This document shows, piece after piece, positions 55,032 to 64,000 of a DNA stretch of 64,000 nt (its first letter is position 1; each line of letters starts with the position of its first letter). Made by a program: the position numbers and the translations under genes. Where the stretch lies: assembly GCF_014697585.1 (NCBI RefSeq), contig NZ_JACJSB010000006.1, positions 1 through 64,000 on the forward strand, read 5' to 3'. The notes under the pieces are model-generated. The model did no database searches, had not been told where the DNA came from, and was given only the letters and a program-made list of their open reading frames with translations. Source of the DNA: Dolichospermum sp. FACHB-1091 (GTDB lineage Bacteria > Cyanobacteriota > Cyanobacteriia > Cyanobacteriales > Nostocaceae).

Positions 55032-55784
55032 TTACCTATGACGACGGCTACCTATTAATTCCTTTGGCTCAATCATTGTAATTGCGTCTTTCCATGGTAG
55101 AGTTCGTACTGCGTGACTAAACACATTAGCCTGATACACCAATTTATTTGTAATATCCAGTCCAGTTAACCAACCACTACGGGGATGATAAGCACCAGTA
55201 TCAATATCTATCCAACCCTGACCCTGAGCTAAATTACCAGGAATAACACCGGGTAAGGTAAAAGTTATAGTATGACCGGCTATAATTATCTTATCGGGGA
55301 AATATGGTTGATTCATACTGTGGAACTCTGCTCGTATCCAACACAGTTCATTAGATGTTTGTTCTGCCACAGTTTTGCTAGGATCAACACCTGCATGAGT
55401 TAACCAAAAATCTCCCAAATCAAGATATGTGGGTAAACTTTCAAACCAATCTATATCTGCTTGGGGAATTTTCCCAGACCGATAACTAGCAACCGTCGCC
55501 TGTCCTCCGTTATATAACCATCCTTGCATACTGGCTGAATGAGTATTTCTACCAGTCATAATGTCTAATAACATCTGCTCATGATTACCTAGTAAACAAG
55601 GGTAATCATTTTCTTTAACAAACTTTACTACCTCCGCACTTTGCGGACCACGATCAATTAAATCTCCCAAAAAATATAGTTGATCCGCTGATGCAGGGGC
55701 TATTTCCTTCAACAACACCCTCAAACCTTGATAGTGTCCATGTACATCCCCGATAATAACCCTACGCTGACTAATTTCGCTCAT
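55032..55784 (-). CDS. Metallophosphoesterase (PPP-type protein phosphatase-like)
   Basis: A 250-residue calcineurin-like phosphatase. The metal motifs are GDVHGH (13-18), LGDLIDRGP (39-47) and LGNHEQM (near 65), with later GHTI and GWIDIDTGAY. The order and spacing are those of PPP-family Ser/Thr phosphatases and ApaH-like enzymes, so it dephosphorylates phosphoproteins or hydrolyses dinucleoside polyphosphates. It could oppose the Hanks kinase at 36.7 kb, but they are not linked. ATG at 55784. Confidence 0.9.
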   Translation of the reverse strand: MSEISQRRVIIGDVHGHYQGLRVLLKEIAPASADQLYFLGDLIDRGPQSAEVVKFVKENDYPCLLGNHEQMLLDIMTGRNTHSASMQGWLYNGGQATVASYRSGKIPQADIDWFESLPTYLDLGDFWLTHAGVDPSKTVAEQTSNELCWIRAEFHSMNQPYFPDKIIIAGHTITFTLPGVIPGNLAQGQGWIDIDTGAYHPRSGWLTGLDITNKLVYQANVFSHAVRTLPWKDAITMIEPKELIGSRRHR

Positions 55785-55868
55785 CTGTTTCTAGCCTAAA
55801 TAAATTAACTGGTTATTTTGACTACATTCTTGTTGGTCTAGGTTTCCCGAACAAAAGGGTTTTACTGT

Positions 55869-56666
55869 CTATCCTTCTTGTTGCAATAACCATAAACCAG
55901 TGTAAGTCATTCCCGAATCATCTGGTTGTACTAACAAAAAATGTAAGCCCTGACTTAGCTGTTTACGTTCTTCATATAACTTTCCCGCAGCACTAACTTC
56001 CTCATCTGCAAAAGTCGCTAAAATCCATCTATCTGCTAAACTAGCTTCTAAAATCAAACCATCAGGTGTACCATTCATGTAGTTTAATGAGACAGGGTTG
56101 CTTTTCTGCAACCACCGTGCTAAACTCATGGAATGTCTTCCACCATAGATAATCACACCAGGTATAGGAACTGTAGAAGCCAAACCTAGATTTATCGGTT
56201 TGAGAAATTCTGGTATTTGTAGAATAGGAATTGGCCGTTCTATAAACTCATCTACAATATCACCAGCTAGAATGGTCGCCAAACGCCATTCTTCCCCCCA
56301 GAGATTTTCTGGTAATGGTACTGGAGGTGGTTTATCCACAATTACAGGATATTGCTTTAATGCTAACCACTGTTTTAACGCCAAAGTTCTCCGAGTAGCT
56401 TCAACCTTGATACCTAAATTATTGCCCGCAGTTTCTATTAAACTTAAAGACTGAGGACGAAATACCTGAATGATATCTGGTAAATTTTCCCTAGCTGCTA
56501 ATTGTAATTGTTGAGTAACCCAAGTAGAATTAGCTTGTGATTGGGGACAACTCGCTATATACTCAAAACTGCGAGTTTGATCACAAACTAATAGTTCCCA
56601 TAGTATCTGCCCTTCAGCATTTTTTAGCGGACTACGATAAAAATCAGCTTGCCAAATCAAACCCAT
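55869..56666 (-). CDS. Tab2/Atab2 family RNA-binding protein
   Basis: A 265-residue protein of the Tab2 family (DUF1092), found in cyanobacteria and chloroplasts. Conserved blocks are IWQADFYRSPLKNAEGQILW at the N-terminus, WVTQQLQLAA, VFRPQSLSLIETAGNNLGI and the C-terminal SYTGLWLLQ-like TGLWLLQQEG. Plant and algal homologues bind the psaB mRNA leader and are needed for photosystem I translation; a matching role here is inference. ATG at 56666. It lies 43 bases downstream of the CCA-adding enzyme gene on the same strand. Confidence 0.93.
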   Translation of the reverse strand: MGLIWQADFYRSPLKNAEGQILWELLVCDQTRSFEYIASCPQSQANSTWVTQQLQLAARENLPDIIQVFRPQSLSLIETAGNNLGIKVEATRRTLALKQWLALKQYPVIVDKPPPVPLPENLWGEEWRLATILAGDIVDEFIERPIPILQIPEFLKPINLGLASTVPIPGVIIYGGRHSMSLARWLQKSNPVSLNYMNGTPDGLILEASLADRWILATFADEEVSAAGKLYEERKQLSQGLHFLLVQPDDSGMTYTGLWLLQQEG

Positions 56667-56709
56667 TCTTTAACCCATCCAACTTAAACAAATCAAATTT
56701 AAACTTCAA

Positions 56710-57981
56710 CTAAACTAAATTTTTGGCCAATTGTATAGCTGCTTCTACCGTGGAAATTCTCCCCTCAGCTTGAGCCACACCAACTTCCATTAATAATTCC
56801 CCTACCAATGGTGAAGCGGGAATTTTTAACTCTGTCATAATTTCTTTACCAGTGAGTAAAGGAATAGGATGTGCAACCGCGTCATTCGGGTTAAGATAAC
56901 GTTTGATTAAAGGTTCATAAGTAACAAACATACTTTCTGCAAACGTACCTCTGTCTATAATATCATTTGCTAAGGCTAATACTAACACAGCCGGAAATAA
57001 AATTCCCATTTCCCGAAAGAGAAAATACTGTTTCCGCAAAGACATATTTTCCGATTTTATTTGTGAAAATAGTCTTAATGCGGTTGTTACCGCGCGAATT
57101 TCTGCCCGACTGTAGGTAAGTTTGTGTAATTCTATTTCAGCGGTTTCTGGGTTGGAATGAACAAGACAAGCAAGTTTAGCAATACTTAACCAAGAAGTTT
57201 TGACAGTACTACGGACATATTTGGTTAATTCCTGGCCTAAACTTTGCCAGTTTTGACTAATTAAATCAGATGCTTGATCAATTGCATTTAACTTAATAAA
57301 AATTTTATCAGTAGCATTTTTAAATAAATGGGTCAAAATACCATCTTTCCAAGCCGTATTTAACCAAAATGTCCCTCGACCACTAGCTAATAAATAACCA
57401 ATTTCTACCCGTACTCGTTCCGCTGCTACTTGGTTAATACTTGTGGCTAAACTGCGAATAGTATCTTGAGTAACTGGTTCAATAATAAAATCAAGTTGAG
57501 CAGCTTGACGATAAGCCCGCATTAACCGCAAAGGATCATTTTGCAGATTGACAGGTGATATCATGCGTAAAATACCAGATTCTATGTCTTGAGAACCTGT
57601 AAGAGGATCAATAATTTCTTGTGTATGGGGATTAAAAGCGATCGCATTAATAGTAAAATCTCGCCTATATAAATCAGTAATTAGACTTTCCCCCTCCTGT
57701 TGAGCAAAATCAACGGTAGCTTCAGGAAACACGACACGCGCAATTTGTCTTTCAGCGTCAAGTAACACAAAACCAGCTTGATAACGTCGAGCAATCTTTT
57801 TTGCCACTTGCACCGCATTTAATGGGATAATGAAATCCAAATCCATATATTCCCGCATTCTACCCAAAATCCCATCACGAACTGCACCACCAACCATATA
57901 AACGGGTCGTGGCAGATATTCCAGACTAAAAGGCCAATTTTCAGGAGATAGACGAGAAGCAACTAATTCGGATATTGTCAT
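56710..57981 (-). CDS. cca: CCA tRNA nucleotidyltransferase (or A-/CC-adding form)
   Basis: Class II nucleotidyltransferase that adds or repairs the 3' CCA of tRNAs. The 423-residue protein has VYMVGGAVRDGILGR, the catalytic DLDF pair, RRDFTINAIAF, the template-like LQNDPLRLMRAYRQAAQLDF and a long helical body. ATG at 57981. Some bacteria split the activity between CC- and A-adding enzymes of this same family, so specificity cannot be fixed from one gene. The initiator tRNA in this window already encodes CCA. Confidence 0.92.
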   Translation of the reverse strand: MTISELVASRLSPENWPFSLEYLPRPVYMVGGAVRDGILGRMREYMDLDFIIPLNAVQVAKKIARRYQAGFVLLDAERQIARVVFPEATVDFAQQEGESLITDLYRRDFTINAIAFNPHTQEIIDPLTGSQDIESGILRMISPVNLQNDPLRLMRAYRQAAQLDFIIEPVTQDTIRSLATSINQVAAERVRVEIGYLLASGRGTFWLNTAWKDGILTHLFKNATDKIFIKLNAIDQASDLISQNWQSLGQELTKYVRSTVKTSWLSIAKLACLVHSNPETAEIELHKLTYSRAEIRAVTTALRLFSQIKSENMSLRKQYFLFREMGILFPAVLVLALANDIIDRGTFAESMFVTYEPLIKRYLNPNDAVAHPIPLLTGKEIMTELKIPASPLVGELLMEVGVAQAEGRISTVEAAIQLAKNLV

Positions 57982-58061
57982 CAAAATCAACCCAATAACT
58001 AATGCTGATTATTTTGGCATGAGCTATATTAACTATAAAGGTTTTGAGAGTTGGTTCTAAT

Positions 58062-58310
58062 ATGTGTATTTGCGTGAATTGCCACTATGTAGACCGCTGT
58101 GTTACTTACAACGCCGTAGAAACCCAGCACCAACAGTTACACTTAACAGAAACACCAGATTTTGATCCTCACGAACCCACCATTAATGTTAATATTCGCA
58201 CGCAAGGCGAGATAATTGAAATGGAATGGGATGTTGTTGGTTGTCTGAGTTTCCAACCCGAAATAGGTAAATGGTCTAAATTACGTCCTGGTGAGTTAGT
58301 CCCCACTTAG
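58062..58310 (+). CDS. ycf34: Ycf34 family protein
   Basis: An 82-residue protein beginning MCICVNCHYVDRCVTYNAVE. The Cys pattern (C2, C4, C7, C13) is that of Ycf34, which in cyanobacteria carries an iron-sulphur cluster and helps regulate photosynthetic electron transport (family knowledge). The acidic middle and C-terminal CLSFQPEIGKWSKLRPGELV also match. The ATG at 58062 is the family start; an in-frame upstream start at 58044 adds six residues. Confidence 0.93.
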   Translation: MCICVNCHYVDRCVTYNAVETQHQQLHLTETPDFDPHEPTINVNIRTQGEIIEMEWDVVGCLSFQPEIGKWSKLRPGELVPT

Positions 58311-58453
58311 GTGTTTCCAGGGTTGGACTTTGGTGAATTAAAGCATGATTTTTTCTCACGCAGAGGCGCGGAGAGTAAGAGTTTGGTAAAGGAGGAAACA
58401 ATTTAAAATGTCCCTCCCTAGTTATGACGCAAATACTACTATTTTAGACTTAT

Positions 58454-59458
58454 TTAGACTTCAACAGCTAGTTTTGCTTCTTTAGCTGTTAAGCGTTCAT
58501 AAGTAGCACGCATTTTCAAACCTGTCAAGACTTGGAATAAACCAGTACCATTGTTAGAACCGGGGTATTCGCGGTGTTGCACTAATAAGTGAGTCATCTC
58601 ACCTTGATACTTGGTGGAGGTTTTGCTTAGATGGGTTTCAATGTAAATTACTTCATCTAGGTTGTCAAATTGACCGTCTACTTCTAAAACTGAGACGTAA
58701 CGACCATAGTAAACATCAAAACCATAGTACAGTTGCATACCTGGGTAAGAACAGGTTAGTTTGCGTCCGCAAGGAGTCCACTGAATTGTTGAACCTTCGT
58801 CAAATAGGTAACTTGGTTCAAAGCCCTCTTTTCCTTCCCGTTGTAACATCCGTACCCGTAAAACCTTACGTTCTGTATCGTTTTTAATCAAGTTTGTGGG
58901 TAATACTTGTAGAACTACGTCCGCAAATTCTCTTTGTGGTTCGATAAATTTCTCAAAATCAGGTTTCCGAGAATTGATTTGTGCGAGAACATCTTCGTAG
59001 CGGTGGCCTCTCTCGGCCATATCCCGTTGAATTTTCCAGGCGATTTTGACTTCATCACTGATATCAAAATAAACACTGAAATCTAATAGTTCTCTAACCC
59101 GTTCATCATATAAAGGATGCAGCCCTTCTACTACGATAACATGATTTGGCTTGACTATTTCTGGTGGGTCAATATTGCCAGTTTCGTGATTATAAATCGG
59201 TTTATTAATTGTTTGACCTTCTTTAAGAGCTTTAATTTGCTCATACATCAAGTCAAAATTGTTTGCTCTTGGGTCGAGGGCAGTTATGCCTGTTTGTTTA
59301 CGCTGTTTCCGATCGAGGCAATGATAGTCATCTAAACAGATAACTGTCATAAATTCTTCACCAAATAAATCAATCAAGCGACGTAAAAACGTAGATTTAC
59401 CGCATCCAGAGTCTCCCGCTACTCCAATTAATACCACACGTTCCGGCTTACTTGTCAT
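58454..59458 (-). CDS. prk: Phosphoribulokinase
   Basis: Makes ribulose-1,5-bisphosphate for RuBisCO, using ATP. The 334-residue protein has the P-loop GVAGDSGCGKST (12-23), Cys19 within it and Cys41 in VICLDDYHC. These two cysteines form the thioredoxin-sensitive disulphide, and through them the enzyme is locked by CP12 and GAPDH in the dark. VVEGLHPLYDERVRELLDF and the C-terminal catalytic region are complete. ATG at 59458. Monocistronic, divergent from petH. Confidence 0.97.
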   Translation of the reverse strand: MTSKPERVVLIGVAGDSGCGKSTFLRRLIDLFGEEFMTVICLDDYHCLDRKQRKQTGITALDPRANNFDLMYEQIKALKEGQTINKPIYNHETGNIDPPEIVKPNHVIVVEGLHPLYDERVRELLDFSVYFDISDEVKIAWKIQRDMAERGHRYEDVLAQINSRKPDFEKFIEPQREFADVVLQVLPTNLIKNDTERKVLRVRMLQREGKEGFEPSYLFDEGSTIQWTPCGRKLTCSYPGMQLYYGFDVYYGRYVSVLEVDGQFDNLDEVIYIETHLSKTSTKYQGEMTHLLVQHREYPGSNNGTGLFQVLTGLKMRATYERLTAKEAKLAVEV

Positions 59459-61612
<2,154 letters not shown>

Positions 61613-61614
61613 TT

Positions 61615-61662
61615 TAGTCATTGGTCATTGGTTATTAGTCATTGGTCATTGGACAATTAAAA
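61615..61662. repeat. TCATTGG heptamer array
   Basis: TTAGTCATTGGTCATTGG followed by TTATTAGTCATTGGTCATTG: tandem GTCATTG units directly after the petH stop codon. STRR class. Confidence 0.8.
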
Positions 61663-61745
61663 GAAGATAATTAGTAGGTAGGGCTTATGCTCTGCCTACA
61701 ATTGTTTTGTTATTCTCTAATAAAGTTAGTGTGGGTGCAAAATCT

Positions 61746-63035
61746 GTGACTGTTAAATTAGGAATACTCGGATTAGGTACAGTAGGAACGGGTACAGTAC
61801 AACTGTTACAAGACAAGCTAGGCCGTCACCCACTGTTACAGGAAATTGAAATATATCGGGTGGGGGTGCGATCGCTAACTAAACCTCGTGTTGTAGAATT
61901 ATCATCAGGTGTAATCACGACGGATTTAGAGGCCATTGTTAATGATCCAGCGGTGGATATAGTTGTAGAGTTAATGGGAGGATTAGAACCAGCCAGAACA
62001 TTAATTCTCGCAGCTATTAACAATGGTAAGCACGTTGTCACCGCTAATAAAGCTGTAATTTCTCGATTTGGTGCGGAAATATTTACTGCTGCGAATCAAG
62101 CTGGTGTCTATGTCATGCTAGAAGCGGCTGTTGGTGGTGGTATTCCAGTGGTTCAACCTTTAAAACAGTCTTTAAGCGTTAACCGGATTAATGCTATTAT
62201 GGGTATTGTCAATGGCACAACCAACTACATCCTCACCAGGATGCAAACGGAAGGTAGTGATTTTGATAATGTCTTAGCAGATGCTCAGAGATTGGGTTAT
62301 GCTGAAGCTGACCCCACTGCTGATGTTGATGGTTTAGATGCGGGAGATAAAATTGCTATTTTGGCATCTTTAGGGTTTGACGGACGAATTAATCGAGAAG
62401 ATGTCCATTGTGAAGGAATTCGCCAAGTCACAAAAACAGATATTACCTATGCTGCTAAATTAGGATTTGTGATTAAGTTATTAGGGATAGCCCAACACTT
62501 AGATACAGATAATTCCCAACTTTCAGTTAGGGTTCATCCTACTTTAGTACCGCAAAACCATCCTTTAGCTAGTATTAATGGTGTTTATAACGCTATCCTT
62601 GTGGAAGGAGAACCCATTGGCCAGGTGATGTTATTCGGTCCTGGTGCTGGTGCTGGTGCTACCGCGAGTGCTGTATCATCAGATATATTAAGTCTGGTAG
62701 CTACCCTCAAAACTAATACCAATAAACTAAATCCTCTCCTAGCTTGTAGACATCAACATTACTCTCAAATTACGCCAATTTCTGAGTTAGTGACACGGTT
62801 TTATACCCGTTTCTTGAGTAAAGACCAAGCGGGAGTTATTGGGAAATTAGGGACTTGTTTTGGCAATTATGGGGTAAGTTTGGAGTCAGTAGTTCAAACT
62901 GGTTTTCAGGGAGAACTAGCGGAAATTGTAGTTGTCACCCATGATGTCCGAGAAGGGGACTTTAGACAAGCTTTAGCTGAAATTCAAGCTATGGAATCTA
63001 TAGACAGTATTCCTAGTGTATTACGAGTGCTGTGA
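61746..63035 (+). CDS. hom: Homoserine dehydrogenase
   Basis: Reduces aspartate semialdehyde to homoserine, toward threonine and methionine. The 429-residue protein has the NAD loop KLGILGLGTVGTGTVQLL, VELMGGLEPA, VVTANKAVISR, IMGIVNGTTNYIL, the catalytic RLGYAEADPTADVDGLDAGDK and a C-terminal ACT domain (about 350-429, DQAGVIGKLGTCFGNYGVS) for feedback control. No ATG fits; GTG at 61746 places the Rossmann loop at the very N-terminus as in the family, GTG at 61731 is the alternative, and TTG 61707 is unlikely. Confidence 0.95.
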   Translation: MTVKLGILGLGTVGTGTVQLLQDKLGRHPLLQEIEIYRVGVRSLTKPRVVELSSGVITTDLEAIVNDPAVDIVVELMGGLEPARTLILAAINNGKHVVTANKAVISRFGAEIFTAANQAGVYVMLEAAVGGGIPVVQPLKQSLSVNRINAIMGIVNGTTNYILTRMQTEGSDFDNVLADAQRLGYAEADPTADVDGLDAGDKIAILASLGFDGRINREDVHCEGIRQVTKTDITYAAKLGFVIKLLGIAQHLDTDNSQLSVRVHPTLVPQNHPLASINGVYNAILVEGEPIGQVMLFGPGAGAGATASAVSSDILSLVATLKTNTNKLNPLLACRHQHYSQITPISELVTRFYTRFLSKDQAGVIGKLGTCFGNYGVSLESVVQTGFQGELAEIVVVTHDVREGDFRQALAEIQAMESIDSIPSVLRVL

Positions 63036-63387
63036 AAAATAAAACAGACACCTACATATTCCCGATTTCTTAAAGAAGTCGGGGATATGATTGATTATCG
63101 CTAACTAATAATAAGATAGTTCTTCCTCATCAAAATGATGATAACATAATTAAAATTTTCTGTCAACACCAAAAAATAAAATTTTTCCCGGTTTTTTGCG
63201 TCTGAGATAATTGCTTTGTTGGGTTGAGAGAAAGCGTAACCTAACAAAGTTCTCAACAATAAATAAATTCCCTCAAAACTTAAGTGAGGCTCTATATAAA
63301 TACGTCTTGGCATATACTTCGTTACTCAATCCCTTTCTACTCTTTTACTGTGTGCATTTAACCGGATTTGATATCACCTGTAAGCTT
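63036..63387. other. Intergenic region after hom
   Basis: 352 bases between convergent genes. CCCGATTTCTT/AAGAAGTCGGG at 63061-63083 is a strong hairpin close to the hom stop codon and may end its transcript, although no T-run follows. Nothing else recognised; short open frames here have no family features. Confidence 0.55.
63061..63083 (+). terminator. CCCGATTTCTT hairpin after hom
   Basis: An eleven-base inverted repeat with one G-T pair, 26 bases after the hom stop. It is similar to the CCTGACTTCTT hairpins near 211 and 27210, so it may be a dispersed element that also acts as terminator. Confidence 0.45.
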
Positions 63388-64000
63388 TCATAGTTTTTGT
63401 CCTGCATAAATGGATTTTTCCTCGCCATGACGACGAATAATAGCTTCACCGTTACTGACTTCTATTAGTATCCAGCCTGTGTCACCAATATTTTCGCCCA
63501 GATTAATCCCGCGAGTGGTACCATCTATGTTAAATAAGCCTACAGATTTATCACCTGATTCCAATATTCCCTCTAACTGCACAGAATAGGTAGGTGTGTT
63601 GACAAGTTCTTTTTCTGGTACTGTCGGAGTAATAGTCGCTAATTTTGGTGGTGCGTCTTTTAAAGGTTGAGAATTAACCTCTGTCTTTTTTATTTTCGGT
63701 TTAGTTACTGGTTGTACATTGTTAATAGGAGGATTATTAACTACTGAATATGAAGGTTGTGGTATTCTGACTGGGGAAACGGTTCGTGGTTGATAGTATG
63801 AGGCTGGGGACTGGTCAACCGGGATATTTTTCCTATTTGTCGCATTTGTGGAAAGTGCAGTCTGGGGAACGGGTGGTAAATTGTTGGCGGCTATAGGTAA
63901 GAGAGGAGCTTTAATTTGTGGTTGATAGTATGAGGCTGGGGACTGGTCAACTGGGATATATTTCCTATTTGTCGCATTTGTGGCAATTGCAGTCTGGGGA
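63388..64000 (-). CDS. C-terminal part of a proline-rich repeat protein (5' end outside window)
   Basis: An uninterrupted minus-strand frame from the window edge to the TGA at 63388-63390; 204 codons are visible and the start lies beyond 64000. The visible N-terminal part is a low-complexity Pro/Gln/Asn region with two copies, 44 residues apart, of a block containing TNATNRK-x-IPVDQSPASYYQP. The last 70 residues form a small beta-rich domain (YSVQLEGILESGDKSVGLFN...GWILIEVSNGEAIIRR), reminiscent of PilP/GspC-type periplasmic domains. Probably an exported envelope or secretion protein; no firm family. Confidence 0.7.
   Translation of the reverse strand, partial: PQTAIATNATNRKYIPVDQSPASYYQPQIKAPLLPIAANNLPPVPQTALSTNATNRKNIPVDQSPASYYQPRTVSPVRIPQPSYSVVNNPPINNVQPVTKPKIKKTEVNSQPLKDAPPKLATITPTVPEKELVNTPTYSVQLEGILESGDKSVGLFNIDGTTRGINLGENIGDTGWILIEVSNGEAIIRRHGEEKSIYAGQKL

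Overview
The window looks like chromosomal DNA of a filamentous cyanobacterium of the order Nostocales (Anabaena/Dolichospermum/Aphanizomenon type). The evidence is photosynthesis and carbon-fixation genes (prk, petH with a phycobilisome-linker domain, fructose-1,6/sedoheptulose-1,7-bisphosphatase, a high-light-inducible protein, Ycf34, Tab2, CGLD27), an fbp/zwf/opcA cluster, many HIP1 octamers (GCGATCGC), low GC by eye, heptanucleotide tandem repeats between genes, and abundant small palindromic or MITE-like repeats. Lineage is inferred from gene content only; no rRNA is present.

Layout. 1-5 kb: end of an IS605-type tnpB, pgl, a zinc-ribbon/FHA protein, argB, a tail-anchored TPR protein and a DUF3153 lipoprotein. 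5-9 kb (minus strand): a fatty-acid-hydroxylase-type membrane enzyme and an HlyD-type adaptor plus MacB-type permease without an adjacent ATPase. 9.2 kb: remnant of a sigma-70-like gene. 9.6-20 kb: VOC-like protein, unknown protein, clpC, DUF3288, an Mla-type MCE protein with its ATPase, MAPEG protein, ald, hli and ssb. 20-27 kb: mreB-mreC (no mreD), then opcA, zwf and fbp (no tal). 27-32 kb: PFE-CTERM-like exported protein, small membrane proteins, a coiled-coil protein, a cytochrome c6-like protein and an aldo/keto reductase.

32-36 kb is accessory: a type II restriction-modification cassette (C protein, unrecognised presumed nuclease, C5 methyltransferase), an Uma2 gene, and a VOC gene with a duplicated broken 5' end. 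The same GAATAC-NNN-AGT half-site forms dyads in front of both the C gene and the methyltransferase gene, which suggests a shared operator. 36-45 kb: Ser/Thr kinase with SH3 domain, STAS-sugar-transferase fusion, queE, DUF3318, YbjN, F/SBPase and hemA. 46-48 kb: a second accessory pair, a three-Cys-motif (Gp37/Gp68, DUF5131) protein convergent with and overlapping its partner TcmP; this is the least understood system here. 48-64 kb: initiator tRNA-Met, asparaginase, CGLD27, rsfS, a glycosyltransferase, small conserved proteins, M48 protease, phosphatase, Tab2, CCA-adding enzyme, Ycf34, prk, petH with an internal start for the short isoform, hom, and the 3' part of a proline-rich repeat protein.

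Functionally the core genes cover carbon fixation and the oxidative pentose phosphate pathway (prk, F/SBPase, fbp, zwf, opcA, pgl), electron transfer (petH, cytochrome c6-like), amino acid metabolism (argB, hom, ald, asparaginase), cell shape (mreBC) and tRNA/ribosome functions. Coordinates of repeats are read by eye and are good to a few bases.
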